Origin: Megamerina dolium | Lineage: Eukaryota; Arthropoda; Insecta; Diptera; Megamerinidae | Direction of reading: 5' to 3' | DNA length: 64,000 nt | Assembly (NCBI GenBank): GCA_963854835.1 | Contig: OY978530.1 | Span: 12,548,609 to 12,612,608, forward strand | In this document: positions 1 through 10,799 of the stretch, in pieces | Numbering within the stretch: the stretch's first letter is position 1 | Layout: the number at the start of each line of letters is the position of its first letter | The notes under the pieces: model-generated | Told to the model about the DNA's origin: nothing | The model's database searches: none | The model's input: only the letters and a program-made list of their open reading frames with translations | Position numbers and translations under genes: made by a program

Positions 1-34
1 AAATTTTTACTCTTTCGTTTTCTGTTACTGGGCA

Positions 35-399
35 ATAAAATAAATAAATATGTGGCACTTAAAGCCCCAAAGGGCTCATTGGCCGAGCTTCTCTTCCATT
101 ACTGTTGTGCGTCCTAAATTTGGACAGTATTAGATGGGACCTACTTATTTTAGCCGGTTCCGAACGGCAGAACACTTGTGACATCACTTTTTCTGAGCTT
201 TGTCACAGAGTTCTTTAAGAAGCTTTTTCATGGCAAGTTGTTACTGTCGGAAGAATTGCCAATTGCTTGCCGACAGGTGGGTACCATTCGAAAGAAAAAT
301 CTTTTCGATATTAAATTTGTTATGCATCAGCCGGGGATTGAACCCACGACCTACAGATCAGAAGGCGAACACACTAACCACTGAGCTATGGCACCCACA
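35..399 (-). mobile_element. tRNA-derived SINE, full-length copy 1
   Basis: Read on the minus strand it starts with a tRNA-like head carrying a clear RNA polymerase III A box (TAGCTCAGTGG) and B box (GGTTCAATCCC), followed by a body unrelated to tRNA and a 3' tail of TTTA/TTTATT repeats. It is flanked by the perfect 12-bp direct repeat TGTTACTGGGCA at 23-34 and 400-411, the target-site duplication expected from LINE-type priming. Five other copies lie in this window (2504, 4248, 40931, 42008, 43476). It encodes no protein and would depend on a LINE for movement. I do not assign the parental tRNA; the partner LINE is unknown. Confidence 0.88.
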
Positions 400-516
400 T
401 GTTACTGGGCACTTGTAATAAAAAACTTTTTCGAATTCCACATTATATTTTTGCAACATTATTATGCCTTTTAGTGTAATCTGTGGGGGCCATACTGCTA
501 CATGCTGACATGATAT

Positions 517-517
517 G

Positions 518-554
<37 letters not shown>
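517..554 (+). repeat. (ATT)n microsatellite, probable LINE 3' tail
   Basis: A run of about twelve ATT units. It lies where the 3' end of the minus-strand LINE remnant at 924-2041 should be, so on that strand it reads as an (AAT)n tail, as known for several non-LTR clades. The tail reading is inference; the repeat is directly visible. Confidence 0.8.
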
Positions 555-556
<2 letters not shown>

Positions 557-923
557 TAAGTTACAAAACTGTATATAAAGAACTCATTCTTATATAGTAC
601 ATTACATTTAAAGAACAATTGCAATAAAACTCCTACATACTAATGAAACTTAACAAATACTGCACTAAGAAACTTAACTTAAAGTAAAGTTAAGGATAGA
701 ATTAAAAAAAAAATAAAGAAGACGAAAAAAAAATAATGCAATTAAGGAAAGATGAACAAAAGATAAGGAGGTAGAAGTTAGAGAGTGAGAAGACATAATT
801 AAAGAAGTTAAAACGATTCAATGAGATTGCTTTTGAAACCGCCAACATGAACAATTCGCTTGAGTCCAGATTGAAGCGAGTTCCATAGCCTAATAGCGTT
901 GACAAAGAAGAAATGACTAGAAT

Positions 924-2041
924 TCAAATGAGTAAACCTAGGATTAATGAGTTGAATGGATCGTGTAGATTGCAAAATCGCAATTTCTCATAGAGATACC
1001 CCGGTGTTTTGCTAATGACAAGTGGATGAAAATATATTATATTACGGATTTCCAAAAAGTTAGCCAATCTAACTCCTAGAATAGCGGTAGATTTGTCAGA
1101 AATATGATCATAGAAACGCAGACCAAAAGCATATCTGATCGCACTGTTGAAGGATAGTGTAAGTTTACGCTGAGATGTGGAATCCAATTTACTATAAATA
1201 ACACTGAAGTATGTAATGTGGGGAACTACTAATTGTTTTACCAAGTTGATTCTAACTGCAGACGAAGTGTATTCAGCTGAAAAGCGAAGGGAACGTAAAG
1301 TATTATGTTTTAGAAACGACTCTATTAACATGGTCACAACAGAGTTAATGGAAAAATCTAAGCTCACGACAGTACCAAGCTCGAGTTGCGAATTCCCAAT
1401 TAAGATGGGTTGAATAACTAGAAAACATATATTCTTCCTCGATATAGGCAATATTTTGGATTTCAAAGGATTAATTCTCAGCATGTTTTTGTCTGCCCAC
1501 GAGTTGATGGACTGGAGGTCAGCATTAAGTTTTATGATCATATCGTCAACCTCAGTAGAGATTGCGGAAATATATAGGTGAATATCGTCAGTGTAGGCAT
1601 GGATCGTAGAATGCTTACAAACATGTGGTATAAAATCATAGAAAAAAGCAATAATCCAAAAAATTATCCTTGAGGTACATCACCAAGGAGCAAAGAGAAG
1701 CATGAAGAGTCATCCCTAACTCTTACTTGTTGTTGCCTATTACTGAGGTAATTAGCAATTAGATCGACAGCGCTCCTACTGAAGTTATAATTTAAGAAGG
1801 CATAATTTAATAAATCACGGTTTCTCTTTGTAAGGCTATCGCTCATGTAAATAAATTGATTCCCGCCACAAGAGATGTCATTAAGTGAAATCGGTCTGTT
1901 GTTAGTTCGTCGAAACGCATCAACAGCTTTAAATAAACGACCACGATCATATGACGAAAATAACTTGATAACAAAAGAAGTGTTGTTGTTGTTACTGCTC
2001 TTCAAGTTTTTAGATTTGGCTCTAAAGCACAGCATAGGCAT
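924..2041 (-). pseudogene. LINE reverse transcriptase remnant
   Basis: Non-LTR retrotransposon reverse transcriptase in at least two broken frames. The upstream part (1664-2041) ends in the finger motif YLSNRQQQVRV followed by LLGDVPQG; the catalytic box appears as a degenerate AYTDDIHLYI around 1580-1600; the downstream part (924-1541) has the thumb pattern NSWADKNMLRINPLKSKILP. The reading frame is lost between 1541 and 1664, no endonuclease domain is seen upstream, and the 3' portion probably extends to the (ATT)n run near 517-554. The copy is therefore 5'-truncated and dead. Clade (CR1/Jockey-like) is not certain. It is immediately downstream of a SINE but unrelated to it. Confidence 0.75.
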
Positions 2042-2503
2042 CTCAATGTTAATAGCCTTACATATGTTAACAAAGATGTTATGAACATTTTCTTTATTGG
2101 AGTACGATAATCCGTTAAGAATGACGTCAGCACAGACATCTACATTCTCAACGGAGTTTCTTTAAATAAATTCGGCTTCATATCAATGCTACGTTCCGAA
2201 GAAGTCTGTGGTTCTCTTGCATTGACATCGGCAGAGTTATGCACACGAGGAGATGCGACGACCGTATGTTGGCGAGTAGCGACAGCACGAGTATTTTTTT
2301 TTTTTACATCAGCAGGTATATTGATAGGATTTAAATAATAAGCAAATATGTAAACAGATAAGACCAAACGAATGTAAAACGCGTGGTCCACAAATTCCGA
2401 TAAAATGTCTGCTTAGTCTTCATATCCAGGACATTTTTAAAAATAATTTCTTCACAAGACCTCCTAGTTTTAAGTCATGAATAAGCTGATTCAATCTTAA
2501 AAA
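2042..2503. other. No recognised gene
   Basis: AT-rich sequence upstream of the LINE remnant. A short minus-strand open frame at 2140-2391 resembles nothing I know. A poly-T run lies at 2295-2306. It may be the decayed upstream part of the same LINE. Confidence 0.4.
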
Positions 2504-2583
2504 TATGGTTAGTGTGTTGGCCTTCTTATCTGTAGTTCGTGGGTTCAATCCCCGGCTGAAGCATAACAAATTTAATATCGAAA

Positions 2584-2588
<5 letters not shown>
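2504..2588 (+). mobile_element. SINE copy 2, head only
   Basis: Contains the D-arm to B-box part of the tRNA-like head (GTGGGTTCAATCCCCGGC) and the start of the SINE body, then stops abruptly at a long TA array. The A box is incomplete. Truncated on both sides. Confidence 0.8.

Positions 2589-2637
<49 letters not shown>
2588..2637. repeat. (TA)n microsatellite
   Basis: About 25 TA units directly abutting the truncated SINE head. Similar TA arrays border elements at 34852, 41145, 41806 and 43280. Confidence 0.9.
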
Positions 2638-2639
<2 letters not shown>

Positions 2640-3620
2640 ATATAATTTTTTCATGTCAATGGATCAACTAACTGAAAAAAGTGCGAAAAACATGTTTTAA
2701 GGCAGAGGGTGAGAGATAATTTAAGTGTAACTTTGATGAAATGAGACGAGATGTAGAAGCTAGAAAACTTTAAGTGATGATAGGCAAATTAGATTATAGA
2801 CACAAACTCGTTTGTAAATGGGTCATTCTTTTTTAAATATTTTTTAAATTCTGTTTTAAATTTAAATTTAACAAATTCTTTACGTAAAATAAGCTTGCAC
2901 ATGTATCAAGATTTCTCTCGTAAAAAATTTTTAACGGAATACCATTAAGTTAAAATTTGGAAAAATAAAGTAAGTAAGTAAGTAAGTAAATATAATTTTT
3001 TCGATTTAAAATAAATTAATATATTCAAACTACTTTTACATAACCCATATGCATATAAGTGCATATAATATAAATCTATCGAACTGAAACCTAGTACCTA
3101 CAGTTTGTTTTAGCACAGAACTAATATATCAGATCACGGACTTCGAATGGTGTAGCAATTATATATTATATGGATATATCGTTTTCGATATGATTTTTGC
3201 CATTTTTCGCGAATATCTCGAAAACGCTTCATTAAAGAAATGAATAAAGGTAAGTTTCTCTTTCAGCGGCTCAAGGTTAGTCTAGAAAATTTACTTTTTT
3301 GAGGTCGTAACAAAAGAGGAAAAAATTGTCGAGTAGTGATATTTACAGACTATTTGTGTTAACTAAGCTAATTTCAATTTTAAGTGCATACATAAAAGCA
3401 AAAAGAAAGTGTAAATAAAAGCTAAGAGTGTGAGAACAAAATATAAGTTTGCAACAAAAGCAATAGCGCATGAAATATGATGACCAAATATTGGAATTAA
3501 ATATCCCTATGAATATAAATTTAGAATGAAATCAATAATGTCAAATATTTGAATTAAAATAATTGCCAACCTTAACATCTTCCCCCAGCAGCTTGCCTCC
3601 ACAATCTCTTCATCCTGGTA
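2638..3620. other. AT-rich noncoding stretch with a (TAAG)n run
   Basis: No coding signal recognised. At 2966-2991 there are about five tandem TAAG units. The same motif forms the 3' tail of the LINE at 47277-48227, so a lost LINE end is possible here, but no LINE sequence is visible next to it. Confidence 0.5.
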
Positions 3621-3639
3621 ATTGCTAACCCTATAGCGC

Positions 3640-4725
3640 AAATACCGCTCAATATTCTTGCACGATGATGCCTTGGTGCAAGGCCGTACGCCATTTCTTT
3701 GTTGGAACATTATCTTCCTCAATGTGTTTATTGCTCAACGGAGGTTCCGTGGACTCAGGTGTGTCTATAGGCAATAGTGCTAGTCTATAAAATGGCCTCC
3801 TGCAAGTACGGCTTTGTGTTTTCAAATCAGCAACGCGCAATAATCCATAATCTCATTCAAAAACCCAGGTCACCAACGCGGATGTTAGACTGCTCTTTTT
3901 TCCACTTAATTCTCTATTGGAGCTCACACAAATAGTCCCGTGACCATTGCTTCCAGAGTCTATGTTTAATGTAGGAAACCTAGTTTCTATGATGACAATA
4001 TCCAATTCTTTATAAATAAGAGATGCTGCCGACTTGCTTCAGATTAGCAAATGTTTAGTTAATTTTACGGCTGCCTCCCATAGACCTCCAGAATGTGAAC
4101 CCCTTGGAGGAATGAAATGAAATATGATGCCTTTTCCCCGCGACTCCTTTACAATTTATTCTTGTGATATGATGGAATAAACCGCTTCATTAAGCTCGGA
4201 TAGTTGATTTTGCTGCGGTTTCTTTCTTCTGTCTTTAAAAACAAAAATATTTGGCACTTATAAGCCACGAAGGGCTCTTCCGCCGAACTTCTCTTCCAAT
4301 ATTGTTGTGCGTGTTTTGTCACAAAATTCTTTAGAAGCTTTTCATTGGCAAATTGTTACTCCCGGAAGAATTTCCAATTGCTTGCCGACAAGTGAGCACC
4401 GTTCGAAAGGAAAATGTTTTCGATATTAAAGTTGTGTTTCAGCCGGGGATTGAACCCACGACCTACATTAAAGCGAACCCAAAATAGTCAACAGAAGTTT
4501 CGCTTGAATTGATGGTGGAGAAAGGTTGCCCATAACCTGAGCAAATAATTTTGGCTTGACCTTGGTACATCGTACACAATTTTGAATAGTTTGCCGCTCG
4601 ATAGGTTTTCCCTTTATTGGTCATAATCTCTGTCGTATAAGTTAAATGAGCTTGGGATCCACAAAGACGATTTTTTTTACGGATCATCTGCATCAATTTT
4701 GTTATAGGGTCGTTGTGTGGAATTA
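3640..4725 (-). pseudogene. pol: BEL/Pao pol remnant: integrase and C-terminal DUF5641
   Basis: The 3' portion of a BEL/Pao LTR retrotransposon polyprotein. Around 4490-4600 the minus strand encodes a decayed pre-core segment with a CVRCTKVKPK-type zinc region; at about 4040-4160 the core signature IPPRGSHSGGLWEAAVK is visible; 3840-3960 holds the RLWKQWSRDYLCELQ pattern and 3700-3840 the RVADLKTQSRTCRRP pattern, both typical of the DUF5641 domain that ends BEL/Pao polyproteins. Several stops and frame changes occur. A SINE (4248-4469) is inserted within it. Gag, protease, RT and RNase H of this copy are not present next to it. Confidence 0.75.
4248..4469 (-). mobile_element. SINE copy 3, nested in BEL integrase
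   Basis: Carries the B box region (GATTGAACCC on the plus strand), the conserved body GCCGACAAGTG / CAATTGCTT and the AGGGCT 3' region near 4270. It is more diverged than copies 1 and 5 and has an internal deletion after the GTTGTGCGTG segment. The tRNA head beyond the B box is missing. It splits the BEL integrase into 4470-4725 and 4025-4247. Confidence 0.8.
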
Positions 4726-4769
4726 ACATTTGGTGTTTGGCATCGGATGATTGTAATCGCTTGCCAAAT

Positions 4770-5225
4770 CTTAAAATGCAATGTGTTTCTTGAGATGCTT
4801 GAGATCTTCCTCAACCTTCCACCTCTCAGAACCGCAATAATGCGTGTGATATTTGGACGGGAACAATTTAGCAGTTGATTCGTCCTTTGATTATTATACC
4901 TTGGCCATGTCTGTGTTGACACTGTACAAGTTGACATCCGCCTCCATCTGTGTTCCGTAATGGAATAGTAGTGAGGAGCTATGGTACTTTTTAACTTACT
5001 GAACGGAATAGCTACAGTTTTCGTCAGTGAAACATCCGAACTAGCCCTAGCTAGTTCGTCTGCTCGTTCGTTCTCCTTAATGTTTCTATGACCTGGAACC
5101 CAAACGAGAGTAACTTAGAGCCGTTGGCTGAGTTCTGCGAGTTGTTGTCTGCATTGTAAGACCAATTTTGAAGATATTGTATAAGAATCTAGGGCTTTAA
5201 TAGCAGCTTGACTGTCTATAAAGAT
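4770..5225 (-). pseudogene. LINE RNase H domain fragment
   Basis: On the minus strand the segment begins with GIFIDSQAAIKALDS, continues with TLVWVPGHRNIKENERADELA and ends with SRPNITRIIAVL. These are RNase H core motifs and the following linker of I/LOA/Jockey-group LINEs. It contains stops and a frame break near 4780. The close relative at 49054-49680 has the same residues (TLVWVSGHRNIEGNEKA, SRPNITHITAFLTGHW), so both are copies of one LINE family. No RT is present here. Confidence 0.75.
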
Positions 5226-5644
5226 TCCCGGAGACCAGTCCGGAGCCGAATGGGGCTGAAACTGGTAGTAGCTTCGGCTACGAGGTCTTACCAAAATACT
5301 TTAAATTTGGTACCACGGGTGATCAGGTTGGAATCCCTCCAACCTGATCGTTGTTAAAAATGAAAAAGGCGCGGAATGGCACGATCTCGATGGAAAAACT
5401 TCAAGGACCAAATGTAATGATAATACATCAGTCGAGCATAACACGAACCGCGAAAACCCAAAAACATAAGAAGTGAATTTATGTGGAGAGTTGGGTTGCC
5501 ATATGGTAGGTATGCAAGGTAAGGTAAGTATAATTAATTCATTATATAAATTCTGTTTCATTATTTTTACTTCTTTCTTTCAGGGACTAACCATATGGCT
5601 TGTCTAAAGGGATTTAGACATCGCGGCCCGCATGCACTCGTGCG
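5226..5644. other. Unassigned, with a splice-like pair
   Basis: No family recognised. On the plus strand AAG/GTAAGTAT at 5523-5530 and TTCTTTCAG/G at 5574-5582 look like intron ends about 55 nt apart, but no exon of known type flanks them. A short inverted repeat (AACCTGATC / GATCAGGTT) lies at 5322-5348. Confidence 0.35.
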
Positions 5645-6175
5645 TTAATTGAGCGCATCTAGTAGACGTGACAGTGAGCCGATCGCGTCCTCGATCGCTC
5701 GAGCTGTCCTCCGACGAACATTGGGAGTTGGTCGTCGTCTAGGCTGGGAGCTTCTCGGAGTGGAAGCTGCATGTCGTTGCTCGACGCGACGAGAGCGTGG
5801 AGGGTTTTGTTGAAGTCCGTGGCGGAGATCCTCAGATCTGCGCCGATGCCGGGGTTCAGGATGATGCCTTGTGCGTCCGCCTTCTTCTCGTCCACGTGGC
5901 GCATGATTACGTCGTCGACGCTGTTGGGTGGTGCGGCGATTTTGCAGCCCCTGCCAGTAGGGGCTGGACCGGATGGAGGAGCATGTGATGCGCCAATCTG
6001 CATTTTTTGCACGAGTTTGGTAAACCACCCGATCCGGTCCCGTGCGACCGAAATAAGCAGTTGCGGCAGTATCGATGCGCGCGCACCACATCCTCCCTCT
6101 GGCTTGTGTTCATCGCCAAAAACCCGCGGCAATACCGCAGAGCATGGAGCCGATGACATAGTTGGCACCGATGAT
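5645..6175 (-). pseudogene. GC-rich zinc-knuckle (gag-like) fragment
   Basis: The minus strand encodes RAHRYCRNCLFRSHGTGSG followed by LPNSCKKCRLAHHMLLHP: a paired Cys/His knuckle of the kind in BEL/Pao Gag and some domesticated Gag proteins. One expected cysteine reads as glycine. Neighbouring frames have long arginine-rich shadows because the block is clearly more GC-rich than its surroundings. It abuts the integrase of the BEL copy at 6176, from which it does not derive in order. Different element or a captured fragment; not a complete gene. A host gene exon is an alternative I cannot exclude. Confidence 0.5.
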
Positions 6176-7563
6176 GATCGCTATGGGCGGAACTGGAAAG
6201 ATAGAATTGAAAAACTGAATTAGCTTAAGGTCATGTGGAGCACCTCGCAGGAAGTGACCTGGAGTTAGCGCTATCAGTTCGTTGGGGTCTTGAGAGAGCG
6301 GAGACGATGGTCTAGAGTTGAGCACGGCTTCGATTCTACAGAGCAAAGTTGAAAACTCTTCGAAGCGGAATTTGTGATTGCCGGCAGTTTTCTTAAGATG
6401 AGCCTTAAAGCTTTTGACTGCCGACTCCCATAGACCGCCCATGTGGGGCGCACTGCGAGGAATAAAAACCCAGTCAATACCTTGCGGAGAGTATTGGGCC
6501 AGAATATTTTTGGACGCCTCCTTAGAGAATTTGAGGAATCCTTTACTCATGGCTCTTTGAGCTCCAGCGGAAGTTGTACCATTATCCAACATGATTTTGC
6601 GGGGAAGGCCTCTTCTGCCAACGAATCTGGCGAATGCGGCGCGGAATGCCTCTGTAGAGAGATCAGAGCACAGTTCCAAATGAATGGCCTTTGTGGAAAA
6701 GCATACAAATACAGCCACATACCCTTGAGAAAGGCAGCAGTTCGAAGCGTAGATGCTTTAATTTGGAATGGGCCTGCAAAATCAACACCTGTGGTAGCTA
6801 AAGGTACCGACAAGGTACACCGTTCAGGCGGCAGAGCTGCCATAATCTGTGATCGGACCTTTTGTTTGTGGATGGTACAAACTTTGCATAGAAATATGCA
6901 TTTCCTTATTTGGGGCTTGAGACGAGGAATATAGAATTCTTGTCGAGCCATTCGGAACATGAGCCTTTGTTCTGCGTGTAGGAGCAGAGTATGAAGAAAC
7001 TCGAGGTACAACACGCAAAATCGGGTTTTTTCCGGAAGAATTATGGGGTGGCGCTCACTATAACTAAGACCAGAATGAGCTAATCGACCATTTACTCTCA
7101 TGAGATTTTCCTTGTCGAGAAAAGGATTCAAAGTCAGCAAAGAGCTTTTATTGCTGACTGCGGTTGAGCTGATAAGAGCCTTCAGCTCTTTGGGAAAACA
7201 TTGCCATTGGGCTAACGAGATTAGCAGGCTTTGTGCGAAACGAATTTCGTCCTGCGAGAGTGAGGAATTCGAAATTGGAGAAGATTTTCGCAATTTAGAG
7301 AGTCCGTTATGGACAAAACGGAAAACGTAAGAAATCACACGTAGTGCCCTTGAAAATGATGAGAACCGATCGAGAATGTCGGTATGGTCATATAACGTGA
7401 AAAGAACCTCTACTTTCCTTTGCTCGGGGGGGCAAAGTACTGGAAAGTGTTGGTTTTGGCCAGGCTTCTTCGGGATGATGAAGCCATGCAGGGCCATTCC
7501 ACCAAAGAGTATTGGACACAAGATCTTGGGGCTTGCTTCCGTGTTTCGCTGATGACATGGCAC
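6176..7563 (-). pseudogene. pol: BEL/Pao integrase region (element C)
   Basis: Integrase of a BEL/Pao element in two overlapping frames (6547-7563 and 6176-6718), so a frameshift sits near 6720. Seen in order: the HHCC-like zinc region ending CKVCTIHKQK; the first catalytic aspartate in TTGVDFAGPF; the second in MLDNGTT; and the glutamate in SAPHMGGLWESAVKS. The sequence ends shortly after ALTPGHFLRGAP, so the C-terminal DUF5641 is missing and a different sequence (5645-6175) follows. Continues from the RT/RNase H frame at 7410-8510. Confidence 0.85.
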
Positions 7564-8510
7564 CAGATAGCATTTCCAACGTTTTGGAGTATCTGGGCTG
7601 TACGATTAGCGACGTACGTTTTCCATGTGTGAGGTGGTTTTTCCAGCCATGCGAGAACGATTTGAGAATCGGACCAGAAAAATATGTCTGAGAATTCGAC
7701 ATCTAAAGTTTCTTTAACGGACTTTGTTAGATGCGAAAGTAAAACGGCGCCACACAATTCCAAACGTGGTAAGCTGACCGTCTGCAGAGGTGCAACTTTC
7801 CCTTTAGCCACCAGTAAATGACAGGATATTTGATTATTCATATCCATTGATCGTATGTACAGGGCTGCACAATAAACTTTCTCTGAAGCGTCACAAAATC
7901 CATGAAGCCGGATTCGCTTCTTGGGAGAGAATTGTACCCATCGAGGGATTTCGATGAGACCAATGGACGAAATATTCTCCAGAAATACATTCCATTTGAT
8001 GAGCGATCTGGGTTTCACGCATTCATACCATTCGGTGCCTTCTAACCAGAGCTCTTGGAGAAGCAGCTTGGCTTGAGTCATGATGGGCGAGAGCCATCCT
8101 GCCGGGTCAAAAAGTTTCGCAACGGCAAATAAAATTTGACGCTTGTTAGCAGGGGATGTTGTTTCGATGGGTGATACTGAGTACGAGAATGTGTCAGTCA
8201 ATGCATTCCATCGTATTCCAAGGGTTTTCGTGGCACTGGCACTTTCAAATTTTAGAAAATCAGAATCGATAAGTTCTGATTTTGGGATGTTTTCTAAAAT
8301 TTTAGGATGATTTGCAGTACTTTTATCTACTACTGATTCTACTGCATCTGGAATTGTATGAGAACCAGATAATACGTCATCCACATAGGTTTCTTTGAAG
8401 ATTATTTTTTCCACGAGAGGGAAATTCTTCTTGGAATCCTTTGCCAATTGTTGCAGTGTTCTAATGGCTAAAGATGGAGCGCAATTTACACCAAATGTGA
8501 CTATCTTCAA
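7410..8510 (-). pseudogene. pol: BEL/Pao RT (palm/thumb) and RNase H (element C)
   Basis: Contains the RT catalytic box as ETYVDDVLSGS near 8380, the connection segment (FDPAGWLSPIMTQAK) and RNase H with RLHGFCDASEKVYCAALY, SLPRLELCGAVLL and FWSDSQIVLAWL. It is in the same frame as the upstream ORF at 8520-10241 and is separated from it by one in-frame TAA at 8520-8522 within the RT domain, so a single nonsense change has cut the polyprotein. The 3' end overlaps the integrase frame with a frameshift between 7410 and 7563. Confidence 0.88.
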
Positions 8511-8519
8511 CCGGAAGTC

Positions 8520-10241
8520 TTAAATTGGAGAATTTGGTGACTTGCGAAAGAGAATTCGCTGGAAATCCTGGTCGTCATGGTGGACAAGAATTTGTCGGTA
8601 CATCTTTTGTACATCACCATTGAAAACGAATTGATATAGTCGCCACCTCAGGATGAGAACCATGAGATCTGGTTGTAATGTGGGACCAATATGTAATACG
8701 TCGTTAAGAGAATGGCCTGAGCCGCTGCTTCTTGAGGCATTAAAAACAACACGCACTTTGGTGGTTTTCCTTTCTGGCCTCACCACTGCATGATGTGGCA
8801 GGTAAAAGGAGAAATGCTTGCCATCAGAGATAATTTCATGCGAGCCTGTGGGTTCCATATGATCCAGCGTGAGGTATTCTTCGAGAACCTCATCGTAAAT
8901 GGCTTTGAGATCGCCTTTCTTTGAAAAATTTTTCTCCATACTGCGAAATTGATTATAGGCTATGGTTCGGGAGTGACCAAGAGCCGTAAGAGCGGGAAAA
9001 CTGGATTTAAATGGAAGCCTGACCACATATCTTCCATCTGACCTACGAGATGAGGTCCTCTGATAGTAGTCTTCACAGGCTATATCTTCTTCCGATACTT
9101 GAGCTGGCTGATTGACTTCTTCCTGTTCCCAAAACTTCCTTAGTTGAGAACTAAGAAGTTCATTGGAAACTTCCTCTACCTGTGTCGAGAATCTTGACAC
9201 TTTTTGAGAGATAGGGCCACTAATTATCCAGCCAAATATCGTATTCTGTGCGAGAAGGCTTCCACAGATATTATGGCGGATTCCGGTTAGGAGGATTTGA
9301 GGAATCAAATCACTACCTATGACCATGTCAATTTGCGCCTGCACGAAGCAATTCGGGTCAGCCAAATCTAACATTTCGAATTGCTGCCAATCGAGCTTAG
9401 AAATTTTAAATGTGGGTAGAAATTTGGTCAATTGTGAGAGTACAATTGCCCGTGTTTGTAACTTTATATTAGCCTTTGGGGCGACTAACGTAACGGTACA
9501 AGTCTGGTTAGAGTTTTGGATGGTTTTACCACCCATTCCAGAAACTTCGACGTGAGTTGCTTGCGAAGGAAGCCTCAGCCGATTTTGTACCTTCGTAGAG
9601 ATGAATGTTCGTTGAGAACCTTGGTCGATGAGTGCTCGAACCTTGTGAAGTTCTCCAAGATGCTCTATAGAGACAAGAGCTGTGGGCAAAAGAGTTCTTT
9701 CTTCATTTGAGGTGAACAATGCTTGCACCTTTGAAGAAGATTTGGAGCATGATAAGCAGGGTTGCTCATCTTCGGATGATCGGTCCTGAGATCTCCGGTT
9801 TCTCGAGTTTCTTGAGGGGGTTATCGTCTGCTGGCTGCTCTTTTTCTTATTGTGCGGCTGAAGCGTGGAAGTTTGCGCCAAAACCATGGCGTTCCTACTG
9901 GGAATATTGTCTGCTGGTATGTGAAGTATCGTGTGATGCTTTCGCTGACATTGCAAACAGGAATGTTTGCTCTTGCAGTCCCGTTTATGGTGAGTGAAGG
10001 CCAAGCAGTTCTCACAGAGATTGTGTTCTCGAACTATCCTCACTCTATCACGAACAACTAACTTTTTAAACCGCTCACAGGAATTAAGCGAATGTGCGGC
10101 TTCGCAGATTGGACAAGAGAATGTCCGATTGCTTTCTGCAAAAAAGTTTTGGGTTTTGTTCTGGGGTCTGTTTTGTGGAAATCCTGGTATATTTGGCTTG
10201 ACGCTGTTGTAACAAGTTAGTACTGCGGCTCGTACTTGCAT
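8520..10241 (-). pseudogene. pol: BEL/Pao gag C-term, protease and RT N-terminus (element C)
   Basis: A long open frame. From its start: a Cys/His knuckle pair (CPICEAAHSLNSCERF; then CENCLAFTHHKRDC and CLQCQRKHH), a BEL-type aspartic protease core with ALIDQGSQRTFIS, then the RT fingers with LPHHAVVRPERKTTKVRVVF and LQPDLMVLILRWR. Polyprotein processing and cDNA synthesis are the expected roles. The matrix/capsid half of Gag is absent: upstream sequence from about 10242 looks like a LINE leader instead. The frame stops at a nonsense codon inside RT. Methionine at 10241 is not the true start. Confidence 0.85.
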
Positions 10242-10700
10242 GGCTATCTTGGCTGGATGTCAGGAGTTGGTTTTTCTCTTCTTGTGAAAGGGAAATTCTT
10301 TCCGCTCTTGGTAAAAATTTTGGTTTTGGGGTATTTTTATTTGTTTTTTCTGATATCTTTTTCTTACGGTTGCTTCACCACACTTTCGTCAACCTAGGCA
10401 GCCTCGAGTATATATGGGAAAAACACGGGGTCCACCACGGCAGCGTTCATTACGCGGTAAGGCCACAGTTACTCCTTGAGGCGGCCAGGTATCAGGGAGG
10501 GAGACTCCGTACGCGGTACACATTTTTCAGTTCCCTGCACCATTCAGCCATCAGCGCTATTCCACGAATACCTTGGCTTGAGAATTGATTTTCTATTTTG
10601 ATCCTCGACTGGTATTTTATTTCCCAGTTATCCTGCATGTGTCGAGCAACATCCGCCACCTAGGGACCCGTCCGATGGGAGACAGACAACTCTACACGGA
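10242..10700 (-). mobile_element. LINE 5' leader and ORF1 start fragment
   Basis: Plus-strand positions 10451-10505 share a strongly similar block (CCACAGTTACTCC, TGAGGCGG, CAGGTATCAG) with 22415-22465, which is the 5' leader of the LOA-like LINE at 18484-22600. Both LINEs read on the minus strand. Downstream (10242-10380) a Lys/Ser-rich frame could be the start of ORF1. The family link rests on this shared block only. Confidence 0.5.
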
Positions 10701-10799
10701 ATCTCAACATGTACTCGTTCCAATGTTTTGAATGTTTCATTATGTCGAATATTATAAATTATGCTTCCATTATCATTGTCAGCAGTTATTACAGAATAT

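Noticed and set aside
331..399. Functional tRNA gene (minus strand)
   Set aside because: A and B boxes are present, but the sequence continues into a SINE body, has six copies and target duplications; the anticodon arm does not fold convincingly.
5523..5582. A 55-nt intron
   Set aside because: Splice-like ends are visible but no exon on either side is recognisable; kept only as a note.
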